DNA of 10,924 nucleotides from Crocosphaera sp038442745 (GCF_038442745.1 NZ_JARVCN010000089.1:1-10924); one strand, 5' to 3'; counted from the first letter of the stretch, positions 1 to 6,201 are shown. Numbers and translations: made by a program. The notes: generated by a model not told the origin, from the sequence alone.

Positions 1-3000
1 GAAAGGATGGCCGCCGATTTTGACGGGGACTGCATAGGAGTAGCGGAAGTATCGAGGTTCCCTAATTTTGCCAAAGAAGCGATCACTTTAACACAGCCCG
101 AAAATCTTTATAAACCGACTCGCAAAGAAGATAAATTATCATTCCCAGAGGGAACTGATTTTGAAGTGATGGCTATACATCAGGCTGATGGGATTAGTGT
201 CGGTTCCATTAATAATAGTGTTACCACTTTTGAAGTGTTACTGTCAGAACAAGAAATTTACGAACAATATGGAACCCCAACGATTAAACAACAATTAGCC
301 ACAAAATTAATTAATACAGCACAAAAAGCTTTAAAACAAGAAAAAAATAGCAAAAACCCCATAGCGATTCCTGATTCGGTTCGTCCACAATTTGAAAAAA
401 TAGCTAGTTATAATCCAAATCAACCTTTAGAAAAAGAGCAATTACAAGAGATTTTCTCTCTCCAAAAAGGTATCTACAGAAGTATGGTGGAAGAAGGATG
501 TTATCAAAACCAAATTGCTGTAGATTTGTTTAAATCAGCCAGAGAACCTGATAAAGATTACATCAATAATTTAACTAAATTATTATATCGACCTGTTGAT
601 TATTTTAAAGAAAAAAAAGATTACAATACTTATCGTAATGATATCTTAGAAACAAAAGGCTTTTCTCCGACTGAATTAACGGCTTCTCTAGTTAACGTTG
701 AATTCAAGGAAAATCAATTAACCACTCACCCGCTAGAACAATTCAAAAATCTTTTTCCTAATAATTATACTTTTCAACAAATGTTAGAAGTTAAGCAAAT
801 GAAAGCTAGATATGATGCTTCTTATAACTTAGCTTCAGCCTATAACCGTAAACAGAAATTAGAAGATGATACTCACCTTAGAATCACGACTAAAACTGGA
901 AAAAATATCGAAATCGTTAATTATAAAAGATTCATTTCCCATAGTAAGGTTCAAAGCTTTACTGCTCTTCATTTAAAACTGGTAGATAATACCAACCCAA
1001 AAACTAGAAAGAACCATAAATTAATGGCGCAATATCTAGACGATGATGGAAACTGGAAAAATTTAGGGATGGTGTGTGAACTATCCAGAGAAAAATATGG
1101 TCTAAAAGCTGGTATTAAAACCAGTAACGCTGAAGTTAAAATTGCTCAATCATTGGGGAAAAAGGAAGTTCAATTACTTTTTAATAAAGCAAAGAATCTC
1201 GTTAATGATTGGCGTAATGAACTAGAAAGCAAACTAACCCCTGATGAAGTTAATCAATATGCTAATGCTACTTGGCATTTATGCCATAATCATAGTCATG
1301 ATACCACTAATAATTTTGTTTATGATGCCTTTGGAGATAAGGTATTAGAACAAATAACTAACCCTGAATTACAATTCGATAATTTCTTAGTTGGGCAACT
1401 AAAACAGTATAACGAAGTCCCAGAAACCTTATGGAAATCTGACGAACTTCTTGACCTACAAATTCAAGATTTTGATGGTGAAAAAATATGGCAGGTGTTA
1501 AATCCAGATACTCAAGAATATCAATCCTTTGGGGTAGCATCTTATAAAGAATATCAACTGCCGATAGGAACAAAAGTCAAGGGGGAAATAAAAGGAGATT
1601 TATTCACTACTGCTCGTTTAGATATAGACCATACCCAGTTAAAAGATACTGAGATTGTCATTGGCAATATGACTAAGTATCCCACCGTTGGAAAGGAATT
1701 CAGAAATGAATCTGCTACCATTGTTTTATCTCAACAACAGAATATACCCCTTCAACCTATTATTAGCATTAATGGCAAAAAGTTAGGTCAACTTGATAAT
1801 AATGCTGTCGCTTTATTTCAAGAACATAATCTTTTTAAAAATGGGTTAACCTTTGAAGCAACTTTAAATAGTTATGGGGAAGGCAATGCTCGTGAAATTA
1901 TTGCTACCACTGAACAAGGAACTCCTTTAAAGATAGAAAAATCTAACTTTTTAGGGGATAAAGAACTCAAAGAAACTCAGTTTAATGGAGAGAAAATCAA
2001 GTTAACTCTCTCCCTTGAAGTTCCTAAAAAAAAGGTAATGATGGCCAATATTAAACAAGCGGATGGTTCATTGTTACCTATTGGTGAATTTACTACCAAC
2101 CAAAAAGCATCAAAAGAAGCTTTAACGAAAGCAGGGTTATTCAAAGAAGGGGCAACCTTTGAAGCTAATATTACCTCACGAGTTACCGCCGCCCGAATAG
2201 AAATAGACCCAGATTCCATACAGTATCCAGAACGTGGGCAATGGCAAGTAACATCTCAACCTGAAACAACCATCGGAAAACTCAATCCAACGACTGAAAA
2301 ATTTATTGAAGCCATAACCACTCAACCGACTTTATTACATCAGTTTGAGCAAAAATGGCAACAACCTGACAACACCCTAAAAACTTTACCAACATTGGGA
2401 TTAAGTGTTGATCTTCATTTAGTCTCTGCTACCAAGAATTTTTTTGAGAATCAAGATATTCCCTATAGCTTAGTTAATCCTGACGATCCTAGAATTTCCT
2501 CTGAAACCGAACGAAGTTATGGTGTGTTCTGGGTATTGGAATCAGATATTCCCAAACCCATACGTCAAGCAATGGAAGACAAGCTTGATCAAGTTTATGA
2601 CGCTAACGTTTCAACAGAAACCCCTGTGAGTTCTTACCAAGAAAAATTAGTTTCTATTCTTCCATTACCTAAAAAACAACAAGAAGAACGTATTGTTAAC
2701 AGTCAAGCGGTGTTTGAAGAAACAGTTAACTTATCATCACCATCTTTGACCCCACCAATAACTAATAAACAATCACTGGTTTCAAACAAGCACAAAGAAG
2801 TCAATCTACAATCAGTTAACCCTTCAGAAAACCCTTTACTATCCTTACCTTTATCGGAGGAATTTATGCCAGAAAACATTACTCTACAACAAGAACGTAC
2901 AGACAAAGTAGCTCCTGTAGTTATCGGCCTACTTGAACTTAAACGTTTGACAAAGGCGACGGGTCTTAAATATGAGCAAACTTCTAATACTTTCAGTTAT

Positions 3001-3285
3001 CAAGGGAAAGAAAATACCATTATTTATGATGGGCAAAAACTACAATTAATCGATAATCAATCAGGTCAACCTAAAATGATTGCTGAAAATAAAAATCCCA
3101 CGGGGAAACCTCAGTGGTCTGCTATTAATTTACCTGTTAATTCCCCTGGACTATCCCCACAAGATGTTAATAAATTTACTAATCCTGAGTTCGTTCACAA
3201 CCTTAAAAAAGCTCTTCTAGAAGCTCGTCAACCAACTCAACAAAATTCATCAACAAATCAGAAAAACAAAGCTATTAGTCGTTGA
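1..3285 (+). CDS. RNA polymerase-like DFDGD protein, 5'-truncated
   Basis: The reading frame is open from base 1 (codons GAA AGG precede the first ATG at 7), so the true start lies upstream; 1094 residues are visible. The segment E-R-M-A-A-D-F-D-G-D-C-I-G-V resembles the N-A-D-F-D-G-D-Q-M-A-V catalytic loop of RNA polymerase beta' and of DFDGD-type single-chain relatives such as YonO; these aspartates hold catalytic Mg2+ in that superfamily. The next ~80 residues (K-E-A..., then G-I-S-V-G-S-I-N-N) are in the right place for beta'-like downstream elements. Residues ~518-541, ~590-622 and ~690-734 (counted from the ATG at 7) contain a repeated beta-rich unit. A Ser/Pro/Gln-rich linker spans ~868-953, and a separate C-terminal domain ~970-1075. 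The order DPBB, beta repeats, linker, C-domain is not one I can name. Seen: the motif and frame. Inferred: polymerase or primase activity. Another DPBB enzyme or an inactive relative remains possible. No terminator follows the stop. Confidence 0.6.
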   Translation, partial: ERMAADFDGDCIGVAEVSRFPNFAKEAITLTQPENLYKPTRKEDKLSFPEGTDFEVMAIHQADGISVGSINNSVTTFEVLLSEQEIYEQYGTPTIKQQLATKLINTAQKALKQEKNSKNPIAIPDSVRPQFEKIASYNPNQPLEKEQLQEIFSLQKGIYRSMVEEGCYQNQIAVDLFKSAREPDKDYINNLTKLLYRPVDYFKEKKDYNTYRNDILETKGFSPTELTASLVNVEFKENQLTTHPLEQFKNLFPNNYTFQQMLEVKQMKARYDASYNLASAYNRKQKLEDDTHLRITTKTGKNIEIVNYKRFISHSKVQSFTALHLKLVDNTNPKTRKNHKLMAQYLDDDGNWKNLGMVCELSREKYGLKAGIKTSNAEVKIAQSLGKKEVQLLFNKAKNLVNDWRNELESKLTPDEVNQYANATWHLCHNHSHDTTNNFVYDAFGDKVLEQITNPELQFDNFLVGQLKQYNEVPETLWKSDELLDLQIQDFDGEKIWQVLNPDTQEYQSFGVASYKEYQLPIGTKVKGEIKGDLFTTARLDIDHTQLKDTEIVIGNMTKYPTVGKEFRNESATIVLSQQQNIPLQPIISINGKKLGQLDNNAVALFQEHNLFKNGLTFEATLNSYGEGNAREIIATTEQGTPLKIEKSNFLGDKELKETQFNGEKIKLTLSLEVPKKKVMMANIKQADGSLLPIGEFTTNQKASKEALTKAGLFKEGATFEANITSRVTAARIEIDPDSIQYPERGQWQVTSQPETTIGKLNPTTEKFIEAITTQPTLLHQFEQKWQQPDNTLKTLPTLGLSVDLHLVSATKNFFENQDIPYSLVNPDDPRISSETERSYGVFWVLESDIPKPIRQAMEDKLDQVYDANVSTETPVSSYQEKLVSILPLPKKQQEERIVNSQAVFEETVNLSSPSLTPPITNKQSLVSNKHKEVNLQSVNPSENPLLSLPLSEEFMPENITLQQERTDKVAPVVIGLLELKRLTKATGLKYEQTSNTFSYQGKENTIIYDGQKLQLIDNQSGQPKMIAENKNPTGKPQWSAINLPVNSPGLSPQDVNKFTNPEFVHNLKKALLEARQPTQQNSSTNQKNKAISR
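2856..3285 (+). other. Possible internal in-frame start for the C-terminal domain
   Basis: Inside the long polymerase-like gene, GGAGG (2856-2860) lies five bases before an in-frame ATG (2866). This is a better ribosome-binding site than several true starts in this window. Initiation here would give a 139-residue protein holding the last domain alone, beginning M-P-E-N-I-T just after the low-complexity linker. Placement at a domain border is what an independent short product would need. It may also be chance, since Glu-Glu codons often produce GGAGG. Confidence 0.35.
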
Positions 3286-3320
3286 TTTTTTTAGCTAGTT
3301 TATCCCTGAAAGATAAAAAA

Positions 3321-3331
3321 GAGCTTCGCTC
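3321..3331 (+). promoter_or_regulatory. Mini-hairpin 1 (TTC triloop) upstream of ssb
   Basis: GAGC-TTC-GCTC forms a 4-bp stem with a 3-base loop, directly preceded by ATAAAAAA (3313-3320). The template strand reads GAGC-GAA-GCTC, which contains GCGAAGC, a sequence known as an unusually stable DNA mini-hairpin. A TAGGAG site follows 33 bases later. Copies with different, compensating stem bases precede the next two genes. The role could be a hairpin promoter or a 5' UTR element. Confidence 0.6.
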
Positions 3332-3364
3332 AAAATTTCTGATAATTTTCACCTCAATAAAAAT

Positions 3365-3370
3365 AGGAGC
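3365..3370 (+). promoter_or_regulatory. Ribosome-binding site of ssb
   Basis: TAGGAG sits five bases before the ATG at 3376 and fixes that start rather than Met6 of the protein. The same TAGGAG word is used by the next two genes. Confidence 0.8.
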
Positions 3371-3375
3371 AAACA

Positions 3376-3789
3376 ATGGCTAATCTCAACATGAACCAAA
3401 TTAATTTAGTAGGTCGTATTGGTCAAGATCCTGAAATTAAATACTTTGATTCTGGTTCAGTTTTAGCTAAGGTTAACTTAGCAGTTAATCGTCGCAAAAA
3501 AGATGAAGTTCCCAATTGGTTTACTTTACAATTTTGGGGCAAACAAGCAGAAGTTGTCGGAAATTATGTTCAAAAAGGTTCTCTGATTGGAATTGAAGGT
3601 CAACTTGCATTGGATGAATGGCAAGACAAAGAAACAGGGATACTACGCAGTAAACCTATCATTCGTGTCAACCGTTTAGAATTACTTGCTAGTGCTAACA
3701 ATTCCAGTAATTCCAGTAATTCTAATCACCAATCTCAGCCTACATCATCCCAAACTGAGCCTCAAACTCAAAATCAAGATGATTTTTAA
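3376..3789 (+). CDS. ssb: Single-stranded DNA-binding protein
   Basis: A 137-residue SSB. The N-terminal ~105 residues are a standard OB-fold: N-x-x-x-L-V-G-R-I-G-x-D-P-E at 7-20, a basic V-N-R-R-K-K hairpin, N-W-F-T-L-Q-F-W-G-K-Q-A-E at 47-59 with the aromatic residues that stack on bases, then Y-V-Q-K-G-S-L-I-G-I-E-G at 64-75. SSBs coat single-stranded DNA as tetramers and recruit repair and replication partners. The tail (~106-137) is a Ser/Asn/Gln/Pro linker. It ends N-Q-D-D-F, so it is acidic with a final Phe but lacks the usual D-D-x-I-P-F tip. Plasmid ssb genes often lie in the leading region that enters a recipient first. The gene stands alone, between its own hairpin and RBS upstream and a strong terminator downstream. 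Confidence 0.95.
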   Translation: MANLNMNQINLVGRIGQDPEIKYFDSGSVLAKVNLAVNRRKKDEVPNWFTLQFWGKQAEVVGNYVQKGSLIGIEGQLALDEWQDKETGILRSKPIIRVNRLELLASANNSSNSSNSNHQSQPTSSQTEPQTQNQDDF

Positions 3790-3797
3790 ATAATTAG

Positions 3798-3835
3798 TAA
3801 CCTCTAGAAACTATTAATCTAGAGGTTATTTTTTT
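3798..3835 (+). terminator. Intrinsic terminator after ssb
   Basis: A perfect 11-bp stem, TAACCTCTAGA (3798-3808) with TCTAGAGGTTA (3818-3828), closes a 9-base loop and is followed by seven T (3829-3835). It begins 8 bases after the ssb stop and separates ssb from the next cassette. Confidence 0.9.
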
Positions 3836-3848
3836 CGTTAATAAAAAA

Positions 3849-3859
3849 GTCCTTCGGAC
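3849..3859 (+). promoter_or_regulatory. Mini-hairpin 2 (TTC triloop)
   Basis: GTCC-TTC-GGAC is a 4-bp stem with a TTC loop, directly preceded by the same ATAAAAAA octamer (3841-3848) as hairpin 1. Three of the four stem pairs keep pairing while their bases change relative to hairpin 1 (AT to TA, GC to CG), with the C-G loop-closing pair retained. TAGGAG follows 19 bases later. Confidence 0.6.
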
Positions 3860-3878
3860 ACAATTCATGACAAAACTA

Positions 3879-3884
3879 TAGGAG
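3879..3884 (+). promoter_or_regulatory. Ribosome-binding site of second SSB-like gene
   Basis: TAGGAG lies 12 bases before the ATG at 3897, a rather long spacing. No other ATG, GTG or TTG lies in frame in between, so 3897 is kept as start. Confidence 0.6.
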
Positions 3885-3896
3885 TCAATACGGATA

Positions 3897-4376
3897 ATGA
3901 ACAACATTCAATTAAAAGTCAAATTAATTTCTGTTAGCACCGAATATATTGGGCAAGAAGCCAAAATCGTTGTATCAGGACAAGCTAAATTCCAATTCTA
4001 TGAGAAAGGCAAAACTCAAACCCGAACAATTCCTTATAGAAGCTTTGGACAATCAGCACTCTTCTTACAAGAAGCTGGTGCCAATAGTGTTCATGTTGTT
4101 TCGGGTAGCTTGAATGTTTATCCTCCGAATGAACATAATCCTAGTCATTCGATGTTGTTAACGGTTAATAATGCCCTACCTGTTGTCACTACTGCACAAC
4201 CATCACCTGTTAGGCAACCATCACCTACTGTACAACCTCAACCTACTGCTCCACAACCCCAACCTACTGCTAACTCCCAACCTATTGCACAACCATCCCC
4301 TGCTCCACAACCCCAACCTACCGTACAACGCCAACCCACAAATGAATCTAATGGGGATGATCCCATTCCATTCTAA
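3897..4376 (+). CDS. Divergent SSB-like protein with canonical acidic tip
   Basis: A 159-residue protein in three parts. Residues 1-~95 look like a diverged OB-fold: beta-rich, with Y-R-S-F-G-Q-S-A-L-F-L-Q-E-A-G at 47-61 and V-H-V-V-S-G-S-L-N-V at 65-74. These match the SSB pattern 'F-G-x-x-A-x-x-x-x-x-x-x-x-G-x-x-V-x-V-x-G-x-L', although the conserved N-terminal G-R-L-G-x-D-P-E is absent. Residues ~100-150 are a Pro/Gln/Thr repeat linker. The end is D-D-P-I-P-F, the partner-docking tip used by bacterial SSBs. The gene directly follows ssb but has its own hairpin, RBS and terminator. Seen: tip, linker and partial OB pattern. Inferred: it binds single-stranded DNA or oligomerises with the first SSB and offers the docking tip that one lacks. 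Its exact family is unknown to me. Confidence 0.75.
   Translation: MNNIQLKVKLISVSTEYIGQEAKIVVSGQAKFQFYEKGKTQTRTIPYRSFGQSALFLQEAGANSVHVVSGSLNVYPPNEHNPSHSMLLTVNNALPVVTTAQPSPVRQPSPTVQPQPTAPQPQPTANSQPIAQPSPAPQPQPTVQRQPTNESNGDDPIPF
4186..4342 (+). repeat. Degenerate CAACC(C/T)-type repeats coding a PQP linker
   Basis: Repeated words such as CAACCTACTG, CAACCATC and CACAACCCCAACCTAC encode the Pro/Gln/Thr-rich tail of the SSB-like gene. Units are irregular in length and sequence, so this is a protein linker likely to vary by slippage, not a structural DNA array. Confidence 0.7.
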
Positions 4377-4399
4377 ATAAATCCAAATCGGCAAAATTT

Positions 4400-4428
4400 A
4401 TAAGTCCTATTATTAGGGCTTATTTTTT
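4400..4428 (+). terminator. Intrinsic terminator after SSB-like gene
   Basis: ATAAGTCCT (4400-4408) pairs with AGGGCTTAT (4415-4423) through nine pairs including one G-T wobble, loop ATTATT, followed by a run of T (4423-4428). It closes the second cassette. Confidence 0.8.
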
Positions 4429-4450
4429 CCTTGATGACATTAATTTATTT

Positions 4451-4463
4451 TTTCCTTCGGAAA
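4451..4463 (+). promoter_or_regulatory. Mini-hairpin 3 (TTC triloop)
   Basis: TTTCC-TTC-GGAAA is a 5-bp stem with the same TTC loop (GAA on the template strand) and the same C-G loop-closing pair as hairpins 1 and 2, but different outer pairs. TAGGAG follows 16 bases later. It lies after the terminator of the preceding gene, as expected for the start of a new transcription unit. Confidence 0.6.
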
Positions 4464-4479
4464 TCTTTCTTGAAGTCTA

Positions 4480-4485
4480 TAGGAG
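4480..4485 (+). promoter_or_regulatory. Ribosome-binding site deciding the start at 4492
   Basis: TAGGAG directly abuts the ATG at 4486, so that codon is too close to serve. The in-frame ATG at 4492 has a normal 6-base spacing and is the better start. Confidence 0.75.
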
Positions 4486-4491
4486 ATGATC

Positions 4492-4686
4492 ATGGAATCT
4501 AAATTCACTCAAGTTATCGCACTTTTAACTGCTGGACAAGAAGTCAAAATCAATGGACATACGATGGTCATGAAAGATAACCAAGTCTGCTCCAAAGGTT
4601 TCTTGGAAGGAGGAAAAGTGGTTTTTACACCAATTAAAGCCGAACTAAACACATTAATTCAAATGTGTGAAGACGTGGAACTTTAG
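4492..4686 (+). CDS. Small acidic-ended protein, unknown function
   Basis: A 64-residue protein, M-E-S-K-F-T-Q-V..., of unrecognised family. The ATG at 4492 is preferred to that at 4486 because of ribosome-binding site spacing. The sequence alternates short hydrophobic and charged stretches (E-V-K-I-N-G-H-T-M-V-M-K-D at ~18-30, then G-G-K-V-V-F-T-P), suggesting a small beta-rich fold, then a helix (I-K-A-E-L-N-T-L-I-Q-M-C) and an acidic end (C-E-D-V-E-L). It has no signal peptide or membrane segment. It has the same cassette design as the two SSB genes: triloop hairpin, TAGGAG, gene, terminator. That argues that it is real and co-regulated with them. A role with single-stranded DNA or in establishment is a guess from position only. 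Confidence 0.7.
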   Translation: MESKFTQVIALLTAGQEVKINGHTMVMKDNQVCSKGFLEGGKVVFTPIKAELNTLIQMCEDVEL

Positions 4687-4693
4687 GGAACAG

Positions 4694-4719
4694 AAAAAGG
4701 GGGAAACCCCCCTTTTTTT
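4694..4719. terminator. Bidirectional terminator between convergent genes
   Basis: AAAAAGGGGG-AAA-C-CCCCCTTTTTTT gives a G5/C5 stem extended by A-T pairs, with T7 on the + strand and T5 on the - strand. It ends the third + strand cassette and also the long - strand cluster, whose last stop codon is at 4721-4723. Confidence 0.9.
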
Positions 4720-4720
4720 C

Positions 4721-5425
4721 TTAAATTAAGTTTAACTTATCTCTCAAATAATTAAGGATATTAACTAGGGTCTCAAGAGATTTGACGGGTAAAATTACCC
4801 ACTCAGTCTCTAAGAGTTTTTCCCAGGAACTCTCTTCTAAATCATTATGGATAAAAAATACCCCAATTAACACATTAGTTCTTTGAGAAATTAGGAGACA
4901 TGGAATGTCTATCCAATCCTCATCCTTTAACACTTTCATTTTAGGCAAGACTTGAAGAAAAGAATACTTTTTTTTAAGCAGTCCTATTATTTTTTTGTCC
5001 AATGGAGTTAACTTATTTTCTTTAACTAATTCCGGCAGGTTTCCTGCCAATAATTGTCTCAGTTTTCTATGTTGCTGACGCTGTAATAATTTTAAAGCGG
5101 ACTGATACTGTTGTGAATTATATTGGTACAATTGATGTTCTGGTGAGCTATAAACTGATTTGACCCACCACCATCCTCCTATTCCCCCTAGTCCCATCAT
5201 TAATAAACTTACTAGCACCAGCACCACATATCCATTATTAATGCGATAGCTTAATGAGATGATGATGGTTAATTGAAAAACAACCAAAGCCATCGCCCCC
5301 CAGACAAACCAGCTTAGTTTTGGCCATTTTGATTTTAAACGAACTGGTTTATGATACTGGGGTTGGCTAATCGCTTGCTGTTTGAGAAAGTCAATGATGA
5401 TAGGCGGTAGATAAATTTGCTTCAC
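4721..5425 (-). CDS. Two-pass membrane protein, unknown function
   Basis: A 234-residue protein. A basic N-terminal segment (R29-L-K-S-K-W-P-K36) leads into two hydrophobic helices at ~38-60 and ~66-88 joined by a very short turn (Y-R-I-N-N-G). The second helix ends in G-G-W-W-W-V-K. The remaining ~145 residues are soluble and, by the positive-inside rule, cytoplasmic, with a basic Gln/Lys/Arg-rich helix at ~105-135 and a terminal alpha/beta segment (D-I-P-C-L-L-I-S... to the end). The start is GTG, overlapping the stop of the preceding gene in the sequence GTGA, so translation is probably coupled and the two products may act together at the membrane. I do not recognise the family. A part in conjugation or envelope anchoring of the plasmid is only suggested by context. 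It is the last gene before the shared terminator. Confidence 0.75.
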   Translation of the reverse strand: MKQIYLPPIIIDFLKQQAISQPQYHKPVRLKSKWPKLSWFVWGAMALVVFQLTIIISLSYRINNGYVVLVLVSLLMMGLGGIGGWWWVKSVYSSPEHQLYQYNSQQYQSALKLLQRQQHRKLRQLLAGNLPELVKENKLTPLDKKIIGLLKKKYSFLQVLPKMKVLKDEDWIDIPCLLISQRTNVLIGVFFIHNDLEESSWEKLLETEWVILPVKSLETLVNILNYLRDKLNLI

Positions 5426-6165
5426 TGTTGATATTGACGTTCATTAGGCGGAACAACCCATAAAGCACAGATACCCGAAGTTACTGTTTTTGTACCAAAG
5501 GTTAGTTTAACCCCTAGTTCCTGCATATCCTTCATACAATTACCGCTTTGCAAATAAGGTTTGTTCCATTCCCAAAGGTTCTTAGCATATTTTGCTTCTG
5601 CACTCTCTGCCCAGTCTAAGGTAGCCGCTTCAGAGACACTAAGAACTCGTCCTGATGAAGATAATTGATTGAGGGAGAAAGTTAAGGCCACGCCACTCAA
5701 TAATCCTAGTCCGAACACGACCGCAAACAATGACAGCCCTGGAATCAATACTTTGGAAGGGCGAGATAATTGTAGAGCTTCGGTTTTGGTGATTAATTCT
5801 TTGGTGGCCTTTGCAATCTCTGACTGGGTAAGGCGAGTGGCATCACGGGCGATACTCTCTTGCGTCTGACGAGCTTCTTCTAACGACAGATGTAAGGCCG
5901 AAGGAGCTTCTTCTAGCATTACTTGCAGCGCACTGGTGGCAAAGAGTAACAGAAATAAAGGATCATTGCTTGGAAGCCCATGTTTAACGACAATATTTAA
6001 CACTTTGGCTTTAAATATGTCATCTTTATCCCCAAGAAACTCGGATAATAAAGATTCTGTATTTTTGATATTTTGTTGTTCTGGAGTTAAAGTATCAGAG
6101 GGTATATTATCCGTTTCCTCTACTTCTGATACACTCCATTCTTCTTCTAAATCTTGTTCAAACAT
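5422..6165 (-). CDS. Single-pass membrane protein, conserved cyanobacterial type
   Basis: A 247-residue protein. Residues 1-~45 are very acidic. Residues ~45-90 form a compact helical block (F-K-A-K-V-L-N-I-V-V-K-H-G-L-P-S-N-D-P-L, then L-L-L-F-A-T-S-A-L-Q-V-M-L-E-E-A-P). A Gln/Glu/Arg-rich probable coiled coil follows at ~92-132. One transmembrane helix lies at ~139-163, preceded by R-P-S-K, so the N-terminus is likely inside. The ~80-residue outer part has only two cysteines (C210, C233), which could form a disulfide. The central block reminds me of a cyanobacterial uncharacterised family (DUF6753-like), but this is from memory. No Shine-Dalgarno sequence precedes the ATG. It is coupled to the next gene by GTGA overlap. 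Function unknown; a membrane anchor or sensor working with its partner is plausible. Confidence 0.75.
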   Translation of the reverse strand: MFEQDLEEEWSVSEVEETDNIPSDTLTPEQQNIKNTESLLSEFLGDKDDIFKAKVLNIVVKHGLPSNDPLFLLLFATSALQVMLEEAPSALHLSLEEARQTQESIARDATRLTQSEIAKATKELITKTEALQLSRPSKVLIPGLSLFAVVFGLGLLSGVALTFSLNQLSSSGRVLSVSEAATLDWAESAEAKYAKNLWEWNKPYLQSGNCMKDMQELGVKLTFGTKTVTSGICALWVVPPNERQYQQ

Positions 6166-6201
6166 AATTAAATTGGTAATTTTATTGATGTTTACGGTTA
6201 T

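Noticed and set aside
1358..2906. Three short - strand frames within the long polymerase-like gene
   Set aside because: Antisense shadows of a clearly coding frame; no ribosome-binding sites or family features.
4186..4342. CRISPR-like or iteron-like repeats
   Set aside because: Units are short, irregular and in frame with a Pro/Gln linker; there are no regular spacers and no cas genes.
4171..4380. A 69-codon + strand frame rich in Leu, His, Asn and Pro inside the SSB-like gene
   Set aside because: It is the shifted reading of the Pro/Gln repeat linker; its composition is an artefact of CAACC repeats.
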